Positions 17,231 to 24,361 of a stretch of 64,000 nt of DNA are shown in pieces. Both the position numbers and the translations under genes were made by a program. This DNA comes from CATQHP01 sp965205595. GTDB lineage: Bacteria > Acidobacteriota > Terriglobia > Bryobacterales > UBA6623. The stretch's first letter is position 1; every line of letters starts with the position of its first letter. A model generated the notes under the pieces. The model worked only from the letters and a program-made list of their open reading frames with translations, was not told where the DNA came from and made no database searches. Where the stretch lies: assembly GCA_965205595.1 (NCBI GenBank), contig CBDBHI010000020.1:1-64000 (forward strand), in the 5' to 3' direction.

Positions 17231-17444
17231 ACGAACCCGGGCGAACTCAGGATAGGCAGCTGTTCTGTTGCGGAAAAGATCGGGTGATCGCGTGACACTT
17301 CCCCGCGCAAGCGATTTCAAGTTGGCGGCCTCATCCCCCGGCATGCGAAAGAGCCCCCGGGCGGCCCACATACCCCTTAGCCCCAATACCCGTGATTTAA
17401 TACCATTTCGATGCTGTCCAGACTTGTAGATAGGAGGGCGCGAG

Positions 17445-17741
17445 ATGGCGCGGACGTTAGCGCGGTTGCCGGCGGATGTGCGGATTACTGACTACATCAG
17501 TTTGGGCGTGGTAGCCAAGTGGCTTCTTCGTGTGGACGTGGAGCGGGCGCTGGTCGCCACCGGCTGGCTCAGCCGCCGGCAGCGCGATTTATCCGCCCAT
17601 GTGGTCGTCTACTACGTGATCGCTTTGGTGTTGTACATGCAGGTTTCCTGCCGCGAGGTGCTGCGGTGCTGGTTGTGCAACAAGATTTCTGGCAAATGGT
17701 GGGTGCTCACGGTTTTGATGTGCGTGTTACCGGCTTCGTAG
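17445..17741 (+). pseudogene. IS4-family transposase, N-terminal fragment
   Basis: The first ~78 residues (MARTLARLPADVRITDYISL, then RQRDLSAHVVVYYVIALVLY, then REVLRCWL) match the IS4 N-terminal DNA-binding domain. After about 17678 the frame runs into unrelated sequence and stops at 17741. The catalytic DDE domain is absent. A GGAGGGCG ribosome-binding sequence precedes the ATG. It is a truncated insertion sequence. Confidence 0.8.
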
Positions 17742-17769
17742 CCGACCGTAGGTCCGGCTACGAAGCCGG
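17730..17769. terminator. Perfect 15-bp hairpin
   Basis: CCGGCTTCGTAGCCG and its exact complement are separated by 10 bases. It is not followed by a T-run, so it is either a factor-assisted terminator or a REP-type palindrome at the break of the IS4 fragment. Confidence 0.5.
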
Positions 17770-18326
17770 CTCGGCGGCGCGTGCCGTCTCGATTTCCTGC
17801 TCGATATTTTCCATGTTGAAATAGGGGCGCTCGACGAGCTGCCATCGCTCGTGCGATTTGGAGTGCCTACGGAAAACGAGACCAGTAGAGAGGGGACACA
17901 ATATAGGAAAAAGGGGACATCCATGATAGGTATTTGTCAAGGAAAAAATGGCGGGATTCATGGGTCCGGGCAGGAGTGGCGTTTTGATCCGCTTGGGGGC
18001 CAACCTGCGCCACTATGGAAACGGCTAAGTCTTTCCTCCTCTTCCCCATTCAGCGGCTTTAGCCAAATCCCCGATCTTTATCCCGATAGTCGCGTGTTTT
18101 CGCTTCGGTATTTTTCGCGTTTGGAAAGTACTGGCCCCTGAGTACCGACAAAAATGAGTACCACGGATGAATTGATTTTCGTCAGCGATCGGACTATGCT
18201 TACACGAGTTTCTTGAAACAGAAGGATGAAATTGTTGGATTTCGTGTTAGCGCTAAATCATAAGCGTCTGTTGTCGAAATGCGTGAGCGTTTCTGGTCGG
18301 CTGAGAGGCCTCAAAGGAAGACATTA
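17742..18326. other. Intergenic region with repeat debris
   Basis: Holds half of the 15-bp hairpin, one copy of the 45-bp dispersed repeat (17859-17903) and a neighbouring AAAAAGGGGACA stretch. No protein-coding gene is recognised. The lower-GC stretch near 18140-18300 probably holds the promoter of the beta-helix gene. Confidence 0.5.
17859..17903. repeat. 45-bp direct repeat, copy 1
   Basis: TGGAGTGCCTACGGAAAACG and the following 25 bases recur at 22607-22651 in the same orientation with one substitution (GGGGACACAATA versus GGGGAGACAATA). The two copies bracket the beta-helix gene and the IS1595 transposon. Confidence 0.85.
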
Positions 18327-19988
18327 ATGAAACCTGATTTACTTGCGAACTTGTGCCGCGCCTTTGCGTTGCTGCTCGTCCCAGCGCTTCCATGCGCTCT
18401 CTTGGCACCATCCGCCTCGGCGGCGACCATAAATGTTGCGGCGGGGCAATCGATCCAAGCCGCAATAAACAGCGCGAATTCGGGAGACGAGATCATCGTC
18501 GCTCCCGGCACCTACATGGAGTCCATCGACTTCATCGGCAAAGCGGTCGCGCTGCGAAGTTCGGGTGGCGCCCTCGTGACAGTCATCGACGGCTCGGGGA
18601 CAAACGGACCCGTCGTTCAGTGCACGAATAACGAGGGCCCCGGCACCATCTTGGAGGGCTTCACCGTAACCGGTGGTAACGCGAACAATGGGGGTGGGAT
18701 GTACAACCTCGGCACCAGTCCAACGATCAAAGACTCGATATTTACTGGGAATACCGCAGCCGATCGCGGCGGCGGAATGTACAACCGCGAAGGGGCACCT
18801 ACGATTACCGGATCAGTATTCAAACAGAATTCGTCGGGGGCGATGGGCGGAGGAATGTTCAATATCGACGGCGCAATGTCAATCATCAGTGACTCGCTAT
18901 TCACGCAGAACGTCTCAGGTAAGGGCGGCGGCATGCGCAACTACCTCAACGCCCATGTCACCGTGACCAACTCGGTGTTTAGCTACAACATCGCGAATGA
19001 GGAAGGCGGCGGTATGGACAATCGCAAGAACAGCAATGCGCTTGTCATCAGTTGCCAATTCATCGGCAATACAGCGGGATCCGGTGGAGGCATGCACAAT
19101 TACGTCGGCCGCGCCGTCGCTACTGGCAACCCGACTATCATCAACAGCCTCTTTGCCGGAAACAGCGCGTCATCGGGCTCCGCCATGCGGAACAACGACC
19201 CGGACCCGTTGATCATCAATTCCACATTTACGAACAACCTGAACGGATCAGCAATCCGTAGCCGCAACGGCAGCCAGCCGGAATTGATCAACAGTATCGT
19301 GTGGGGCAACCCGGCTGGATCTCTTAGTTGGGCGAACGCACAGAGCGAGCCGATCGTATCATTTAGCGACATTGAGGGTGGTCATCCGGGCGCGGGAAAT
19401 CTGGATGCTGATCCGTTGTTTGCCGATCCTGCCGGCCCTGACGGCAACGTCGCGACGCTCGACGGCAATGACTACCGCCTCTCACTCGGTTCTCCCGCGA
19501 TTGACGCGGGGACTAACGCGGCCCCAAGTCTGCCGCTGACAGACCTTGATGGCAATCCGCGGATCACCGGTGCGATGGTCGACATGGGTGCTTACGAGTT
19601 CGGCGGCGGCGACCCCTGCACCTCGGCGGCCGAGTGTGACGACGGGAATTTATGTACCGCCGATAGTTGCGACAGCGGCGTTTGCTCGAATCTGACTTCA
19701 TGCAACGACGGCAACGCCTGCACGACGGACTCCTGCGATGCTGTTACCGGCGAATGCACTGTCGATCCAATTGTCTGCGGCGATGCTGATGCTTGTACGG
19801 TCGACAGTTGCGACCCGGCCATCGGATGCTTCATTGAGGCACTGTGTGCGGGTGGGGAAACTTGCTCGGATGGCGTGTGTAGCGTCGGATGCACTCTAGG
19901 CCAAAAGGGCGACTCTTGCACTATCGATGCAGAGTGCTGCTCAAATAAGTGCCGCGGCGGGGTGGGCAATCGGACTTGTAAGGGCTGA
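18327..19988 (+). CDS. Secreted right-handed beta-helix protein (choice-of-anchor Q-like) with Cys-rich tail
   Basis: An extracellular or surface protein of about 553 residues. ATG 18327 follows an AAAGGAAG ribosome-binding site and starts a signal peptide (AFALLLVPALPCALLAPSASA). Residues ~30-330 form pectin-lyase-like coils: AAGQSIQAAINSANSGDEII, then repeated N-GGGM-N and I-NS-F-GN motifs. The segment DADPLFADPAGPDGN to LSLGSPAIDAGTN and VDMGAYEFGG is the classic choice-of-anchor Q end. The last ~120 residues form a cysteine-rich region of DDGN-CT-DSCD repeats, ending in a knottin-like C-x6-C-x5-CC-x3-C array (GQKGDSCTIDAECCSNKC). Such tails are commoner in myxobacterial and marine secreted proteins; their ligand is unknown. 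Confidence 0.8.
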   Translation: MKPDLLANLCRAFALLLVPALPCALLAPSASAATINVAAGQSIQAAINSANSGDEIIVAPGTYMESIDFIGKAVALRSSGGALVTVIDGSGTNGPVVQCTNNEGPGTILEGFTVTGGNANNGGGMYNLGTSPTIKDSIFTGNTAADRGGGMYNREGAPTITGSVFKQNSSGAMGGGMFNIDGAMSIISDSLFTQNVSGKGGGMRNYLNAHVTVTNSVFSYNIANEEGGGMDNRKNSNALVISCQFIGNTAGSGGGMHNYVGRAVATGNPTIINSLFAGNSASSGSAMRNNDPDPLIINSTFTNNLNGSAIRSRNGSQPELINSIVWGNPAGSLSWANAQSEPIVSFSDIEGGHPGAGNLDADPLFADPAGPDGNVATLDGNDYRLSLGSPAIDAGTNAAPSLPLTDLDGNPRITGAMVDMGAYEFGGGDPCTSAAECDDGNLCTADSCDSGVCSNLTSCNDGNACTTDSCDAVTGECTVDPIVCGDADACTVDSCDPAIGCFIEALCAGGETCSDGVCSVGCTLGQKGDSCTIDAECCSNKCRGGVGNRTCKG

Positions 19989-20013
19989 GTGGGGCAGGCT
20001 TGGGGCTATTTTG

Positions 20014-20036
20014 GGCAATAATATACTTGACAACTC
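20014..20036. repeat. IS1595 left terminal inverted repeat
   Basis: A 23-bp repeat identical to the complement of 22499-22521, preceded by the CTATTTTG duplication at 20006-20013. Confidence 0.93.
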
Positions 20037-20049
20037 CACGGACTGGAGG

Positions 20050-20256
20050 TCAGGTGGGTTTCTTGGCTCGCTTCCTCGCCCGTTTTTTGGCCCGGAGTTT
20101 CTTTAGCCTAGCCTCTTCTTTCAGGAGTGCTTCTTTCGGGACAGTCAGGGCCGTGCGGAATGAGCGATCTAGTCGCCCCCACGGCGTTTCTTCCTGTGAT
20201 GAGGGTGTGGGCGCTAGCTTCATTTTAGTCCGCAGGTGCCTCCAGGCGTGCCGCAA
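20050..20256 (-). CDS. Small basic passenger protein (hypothetical)
   Basis: A 68-residue protein, the last gene of the transposon. Its ATG (20256) lies 32 bases inside the end of the Doc-like gene, so it is translationally coupled. It has a polar N-terminus and then LTVPKEALLKEEARLKKLRA, ending in a Lys/Arg-rich tail (KKRARKRAKK). This is the appearance of a nucleic-acid-binding or antitoxin-like small protein, but no family is recognised. The opposite-strand frame over the same stretch (FLARFLARFLARSFF) is the shadow of this Lys/Arg tail. Confidence 0.6.
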   Translation of the reverse strand: MRHAWRHLRTKMKLAPTPSSQEETPWGRLDRSFRTALTVPKEALLKEEARLKKLRAKKRARKRAKKPT

Positions 20257-20653
20257 GCCACTGTACTACGGCGCTACCGTCCGGGACTTCATTTGTAGAA
20301 ATCCGCATAACCAAATCAATAGCATCGGCGCCTGTCGAGCGAACCGTCAGGCCAAGTGAAGCCAAAACTGTCATGGCGGCAATCCAGCCTATACGTTTAT
20401 TGCCGTCTGGAAAGCAGTGACCCCTGACCAGGTAATACATTAGGTGGCCTGCGAAACAAAGACCGCTGCGCACATGCCGTTCTTTCGAGCTGTACCATTC
20501 TGCCTGCCAAGCATTTCCGATCCTTCCCTTGACACAATCCATCTGCTCGGCCCCAATAGCCAGAGGCTTTTGGTGATATGAGCGCAGGGACTGCTCATGG
20601 AGCTCCAGTATGCGTTCGGTCGTGATGAGATGCTGCCACTCGATATGGTCCAT
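20225..20653 (-). CDS. Doc/Fic-family protein (death-on-curing type)
   Basis: A 142-residue single-domain Fic-fold protein. The catalytic loop HCFPDGNKRIGW (residues ~79-90) matches the HxFx(D/N)GNKR consensus. Upstream YHQKPLAIGAEQMDCVKGRI and VRSGLCFAGHLMYYLVRG match the helices of Doc. Doc proteins phosphorylate EF-Tu and Fic proteins AMPylate targets; the aspartate in FxDGNKR occurs in both. The start codon directly abuts the TAG of the 266-residue gene (TAG|ATG), so expression is coupled. Phd-type antitoxins are normally short and precede doc; here the preceding gene is a large unknown protein. Role as a toxin carried by the transposon is inferred. Confidence 0.85.
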   Translation of the reverse strand: MDHIEWQHLITTERILELHEQSLRSYHQKPLAIGAEQMDCVKGRIGNAWQAEWYSSKERHVRSGLCFAGHLMYYLVRGHCFPDGNKRIGWIAAMTVLASLGLTVRSTGADAIDLVMRISTNEVPDGSAVVQWLAARLEAPAD

Positions 20654-21454
20654 CTACTGAGCCAAGCTCTCAAGAACGGAGCGCCATTTTTTGAATACGA
20701 ACTCATCGACGTTTAGATGAGAGCGTGTCGCCGAGGATCGATCTATACGTAACAGCTTTCGATTCCCATCAGGCAGAAAGACGTATAGTAGCCTGACATC
20801 TGAGTTGCGCATTTCGAGCGCCCTATCGACACTCTCAGCCGGGGCTGAAACGCTGATATCCCCATCCTTTCCCTTGACCCGAACCCAGTTGCGTCCGGGC
20901 TCGAACCCTACACCGATTACATTTCCGACCACTTCGGCAAGATAGGGTAATTCCGTGATGGGCTCGGGCAAAGACACGCTTCCAAAAACTACATGTCGCT
21001 TCTCTTCCCCATCAACCGACAGGGAATATTCCTGCTGTGTGATGCCCGGCGGCAACGAATCTAAATATCGTCGGACGCTGTTGTTGCGTAAGACGCCCCT
21101 GCTCTCTTTCTCAATGTCTTCAAGAACACGATCCGTGGCCCGTTCTGTCAAGTCGTCGAAGGAAAGGGGGATCTGCGTCCCTTGCGGGGGAAGCTGCATT
21201 TTCACCACACCCTGGATACCACCACAGCTAGTGACGAGACTGTGGACTTCAATGTCAATGCGCCCTGCGTCGAACGCAAAGCTACCGACAGATGCCTCTC
21301 GCATGTCAATGGCGTCGCGAACAATATTGCTCGCCGTTCGGCGGATGGACCTCAAGAGATTGTGCAGCGGCAGCCCAAAACTGCCAATACTCAAGCGATG
21401 CTCAGGAAGCCCAGGAGTTACGCCGTCCCATTTGATTTTGAGTTCAACACTCAT
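20654..21454 (-). CDS. Passenger protein of 266 residues, unknown function (possible Doc partner)
   Basis: Not recognised. It begins with a beta-rich segment (MSVELKIKWDGV, then HRLSIGSFGLPLHNLLRSIR). Residues ~60-85 read SFAFDAGRIDIEVHSLVTSC, the middle is acidic and helical (DDLTERATDRVLEDIEKESR), and the C-terminus is SDVRLLYVFLPDGNRKLLRI then DEFVFKKWRSVLESL. There is no signal peptide and no membrane segment, so it is cytosolic. It starts 74 bases after the transposase gene and ends exactly where the Doc-like gene begins, the position an antitoxin or regulator would take. It is unusually long for an antitoxin. It could alternatively sense DNA or be a target-site accessory protein. Confidence 0.7.
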   Translation of the reverse strand: MSVELKIKWDGVTPGLPEHRLSIGSFGLPLHNLLRSIRRTASNIVRDAIDMREASVGSFAFDAGRIDIEVHSLVTSCGGIQGVVKMQLPPQGTQIPLSFDDLTERATDRVLEDIEKESRGVLRNNSVRRYLDSLPPGITQQEYSLSVDGEEKRHVVFGSVSLPEPITELPYLAEVVGNVIGVGFEPGRNWVRVKGKDGDISVSAPAESVDRALEMRNSDVRLLYVFLPDGNRKLLRIDRSSATRSHLNVDEFVFKKWRSVLESLAQ

Positions 21455-21528
21455 AAAGCTGAAGAAATCCCGAAACCTAACTTGTAGCTTCTAGCGCGGC
21501 CTAGGCTTCCCGCGATTTTGTCTTGGTC

Positions 21529-22473
21529 CTAGCCCAGGCCGCTTAGTTCTTCCGCGCCCGTCATTTCCTTCCATGTAACCCGTCGGCCTGTGATTCCCTG
21601 GACCGCCATGCTGAACCGTTCCGCATCGGTCACCTTCCGGTTGTTAAAGCGATATGTCTGTTCATCGAGGTAACGGAACAAATGGAACGGTTCTACTGAT
21701 ACGTAGGTTCCGCTAATGCCGCGCTTCAGCAGGCTCCAGAAGTTCTCCATGCCGTTCGTGTGAATCTTACCGTCAACGTAGGCGACTGCATGGTCAATGA
21801 CTTTATGCGCGTATTCGCCAGCAAGGCCCTCGTACGACCGCAGAGCGTCGCTGTAGAGCGCGGAGCCAGCCGCTACGTGCTTCTTTACCTCGCCTTGGAC
21901 GGCTATCTTCTTGCGGTTCGGAATGACGGTAGCGCGCACGTTGCCGCCACGCTGAAGAATGCCCATGACGACGGTCTTATCCTTGCCGCCCGTTCCAGTG
22001 ATTCGCCGCTTGCGCTTCTCGACGTGCATGTTTCGTGCTTTGCCGCCGATGAAGGTCTCGTCAGCCTCCACCTCGCCAGAGAGTTTATCAAAGGAACCCA
22101 TACTGAGCGCAAGGCGGATTCTGTGGTCCATGAACCAAGCTGTCTTCTGGGTCACGCCGATGGCCCGGTGAATCTCGTAGGATGAAACGCCGTTCTTGCA
22201 GTTCACGACCAGCCACATGGCACACAGCCACTTGTCGAGACCCAACGGGGAATTCTTGAAGATCGTCCCGGTCTTGACTGTGAATTGTCTCCGGTCGTGT
22301 CGAGCGCTACACTGCCAGCGGTTGTACTTCTCTTGAAACTTGACTTTCTTGTTTCCGCAGCGTGGGCACGTCACGCCATTAGGCCAGCGACGGGCGACCA
22401 CGTACTCACGACACCGAACGCGATCGGAGAAGTACAAGATGGCATCTTGCAGCGTCTTGGGCTCGTTCTCCAT
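21529..22473 (-). CDS. IS1595-family transposase (ISXO2-like DDE)
   Basis: A 314-residue transposase. The N-terminal zinc ribbon (CPRCGNKKVKF, WQCSARHDRRQFTVKTGT) is the standard IS1595 DNA-binding module. The ISXO2 catalytic domain follows, with VEADETFIGG (first aspartate), LYSDALRSY (second) and VDGKIHTNGMENFWSLLKRG (the family uses an N/E-type third residue). Length and all blocks are complete. The ATG (22473) lies only about seven bases from a -10 box (22480-22485), implying a leaderless transcript. Confidence 0.93.
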   Translation of the reverse strand: MENEPKTLQDAILYFSDRVRCREYVVARRWPNGVTCPRCGNKKVKFQEKYNRWQCSARHDRRQFTVKTGTIFKNSPLGLDKWLCAMWLVVNCKNGVSSYEIHRAIGVTQKTAWFMDHRIRLALSMGSFDKLSGEVEADETFIGGKARNMHVEKRKRRITGTGGKDKTVVMGILQRGGNVRATVIPNRKKIAVQGEVKKHVAAGSALYSDALRSYEGLAGEYAHKVIDHAVAYVDGKIHTNGMENFWSLLKRGISGTYVSVEPFHLFRYLDEQTYRFNNRKVTDAERFSMAVQGITGRRVTWKEMTGAEELSGLG

Positions 22474-22479
22474 AGTTCA

Positions 22480-22508
22480 ATAATAACCCACAACGCGTGA
22501 GTTGTCAA
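22480..22508 (-). promoter_or_regulatory. Sigma-70-type promoter of the IS1595 transposase
   Basis: On the minus strand TTGACA (22508-22503, inside the terminal repeat) is followed after exactly 17 bases by TATTAT (22485-22480). Transcription should begin at or next to the ATG at 22473. The -35 box belongs to the inverted repeat, so transposase binding to its end would also repress the gene. Confidence 0.7.
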
Positions 22509-22521
22509 GTATATTATTGCC
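22499..22521. repeat. IS1595 right terminal inverted repeat
   Basis: Complement of 20014-20036. It contains the -35 box of the transposase promoter and is followed by the second CTATTTTG (22522-22529). Confidence 0.93.
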
Positions 22522-22606
22522 CTATTTTGATGCCGGCATGAGCGAAACGCGCGATAATGCTCTCTCGAAAACCGGCCCGCGCTAAAGAGGACCCCCAGCG
22601 GAAAGT

Positions 22607-22651
22607 GGAGTGCCTACGGAAAACGAGACCAGTAGAGAGGGGAGACAATAC
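22607..22651. repeat. 45-bp direct repeat, copy 2
   Basis: Second copy of the repeat at 17859-17903, in the same orientation, just beyond the right end of the IS1595 transposon. Confidence 0.85.
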
Positions 22652-22724
22652 CAAAACTGAAGGGGTCTGTTTCAAGGCCGGTTCAGGCTGGGAATGGACG
22701 TCGTCTCATCTGCTGCTGATAGGC

Positions 22725-24176
22725 CTAGACGTCGACCAGCAACTTTCGCAGCCGCTCCACTTCAGCCGGTTTGGTGTCGGCGATGTTTTCGGCTTCAGTG
22801 GGATCGGATTCGCGATCGAATAGCCGCGTTTTATGGCCAAGGCCGGTGATCTCACCTACCACCAGCTTGTAGCGCTGATCTTCGACCATCCGCCACTTGC
22901 CTAACCCCGAGCGTTGATGCTCACGCTCGCTGTAGTTGCCGTTGTCGAGTAGCGGCCGCAGCGAGCGCCCCTGCATCTGCGGCGGAAGCGGAACATCGCC
23001 GTAGTCCAGATGCGTCGCCGCAACGTCAATCAAGCTCGTCAACGCGTCGCTCTCGAAACCCTGCCGGACGCCCGGCCCCGCGATCACTAGCGGCACGCCG
23101 GCGCTCGCAGCGAACGGCACGGACTTGCCCCAGCGGCCGTGGTCGCCGCACATCTCGCCGTGGTCGCTCGAGTACACGATCACGGTGTTATCGAGCTGCC
23201 CTTTCTCTCGTAGGTAGTCAACGTAGATGCCAAGCCAGCGATCGATGTTCTCGATCATCGCCGCGTAGTTCTGGCGGATTGCGATGTGCTTCTCGGGCGT
23301 GAACGGTCCCTCGTAGTGATCGGGCTGCGGGAATCCGTCGATCACCCGGCCGGGACCGCGATACTGCGCCGCCATGCTTTCGGTGATGTCATTGGGCGGA
23401 TGCGGCCCGACAAAGTTGAGCACAAGATGCCAGGGTTCGCCTTCGGGTGCGCGATTGAGCAGTTCCAGGCCATTGCGGGCGATCCAGTTGTCGCAGTAGG
23501 CCTCATCGGGCAGAGGGCACGGATCCGTTTCACCCCACCACAGCAAATCTCTTTCGTTGGCCATCCGGCGCAGCTCGTCCGCCCAAATCTTCCCTAGTGG
23601 CGGTTCAAGCGAGTCGAGGTAAGCGTAGTAGGGGTCTTTCGGACCGATCGGCTCCTTTAGGTAGGACGCCATTCCGTCGCCCTTGCCGCAATTGTCGATT
23701 TGATCGGAAAACCCCCAGGCCTGCTGATAATGCTTTCCGTCGAGGCCCCACGATCTTCCGGGCTTGTCGAGATCGAGCTTGCCGCAAGCCATCGTGTGAT
23801 AACCGGAGTCGCGCAGTAGACGGTAGTAGTTGGTGTGGTCGAGAGGGAAAGGGTCGGCGTTGCCGCGCACGCCACAGTTTTCGTATTCCATACCCGAGGC
23901 TAGGCAAGCTCGCGACGGTGCGCATACCGGCGAGTTCACGATTGCCCGCGAGAAGCTTGAGCCGCGTTCGCGCAGGGCCGCGAGGTTTGGTGTCGGAACA
24001 GGAACGTTCTTGTTCCAAGAGACCCAGTCATGGCGGTGCTGGTCGGGAAAGAAGAACAACAGGTTGGGGCGCTGAACGGTCCTTGGACCGGGGCTCTCGC
24101 ACGCGCCGAGCACCGAAGCGCCAGCCGCGCCGATGAGAAAATCTCGACGATTGAGTTCGCTGGGCATATTGCCCAA
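22725..24176 (-). CDS. Tat-exported sulfatase
   Basis: A type I sulfatase of 483 residues. The N-terminal RRDFLIGAAGASVLGA is a Tat signal with a lipobox-like C after it (VLGAC). The metal site NLLFFFPDQHRHD and the formylglycine motif CAPSR in NSPVCAPSRACLASG (residues ~83-97) are present, as are GKLDLD and YSSDHGEMCGDHGRWGK. The cysteine needs maturation by a sulfatase-modifying enzyme, not found in this window. It desulfates a carbohydrate or other organic sulfate ester; the exact substrate is unknown. Start at 24176 or MPSEL at 24167. One of three sulfatases in the window. Confidence 0.92.
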   Translation of the reverse strand: MGNMPSELNRRDFLIGAAGASVLGACESPGPRTVQRPNLLFFFPDQHRHDWVSWNKNVPVPTPNLAALRERGSSFSRAIVNSPVCAPSRACLASGMEYENCGVRGNADPFPLDHTNYYRLLRDSGYHTMACGKLDLDKPGRSWGLDGKHYQQAWGFSDQIDNCGKGDGMASYLKEPIGPKDPYYAYLDSLEPPLGKIWADELRRMANERDLLWWGETDPCPLPDEAYCDNWIARNGLELLNRAPEGEPWHLVLNFVGPHPPNDITESMAAQYRGPGRVIDGFPQPDHYEGPFTPEKHIAIRQNYAAMIENIDRWLGIYVDYLREKGQLDNTVIVYSSDHGEMCGDHGRWGKSVPFAASAGVPLVIAGPGVRQGFESDALTSLIDVAATHLDYGDVPLPPQMQGRSLRPLLDNGNYSEREHQRSGLGKWRMVEDQRYKLVVGEITGLGHKTRLFDRESDPTEAENIADTKPAEVERLRKLLVDV

Positions 24177-24361
24177 TACTGTACTCCCCCGCTAGGCAAA
24201 AGGGAAAGCGGGTTTGAATGAATTAGGTATTTCGAGGCTCTCGCGACAGTATGACTGAATGATTCGGCGGCAAGCGTGGACTTCCGTCCACGGATCGGTT
24301 TCGACTTGTAGTGCGAGGGAGGGGTGAAAAACAGCCTGCCCGAAATTCGTCGGAATCTGGA

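Larger units (their letters stand above)
20014..22521. mobile_element. IS1595-family transposon with three passenger genes
   Basis: A 2508-bp element with perfect 23-bp terminal inverted repeats (GGCAATAATATACTTGACAA plus CTC at 20014-20036; complement at 22499-22521). It is flanked on both sides by the 8-bp direct repeat CTATTTTG (20006-20013 and 22522-22529). Eight-base AT-rich duplications are characteristic of IS1595. All four genes read leftward: the ISXO2-like transposase first, then a 266-residue unknown protein, a Doc/Fic-type protein and a 68-residue basic protein. Intact ends, intact transposase and clean duplications indicate a recent insertion. Confidence 0.93.

Noticed and set aside
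20000..20359. Plus-strand ORF with repeated FLARFLAR residues, apparently a membrane peptide
   Set aside because: The repeat is the reverse reading of the Lys/Arg-rich tail of the 68-residue passenger gene on the minus strand, which fits the operon better.
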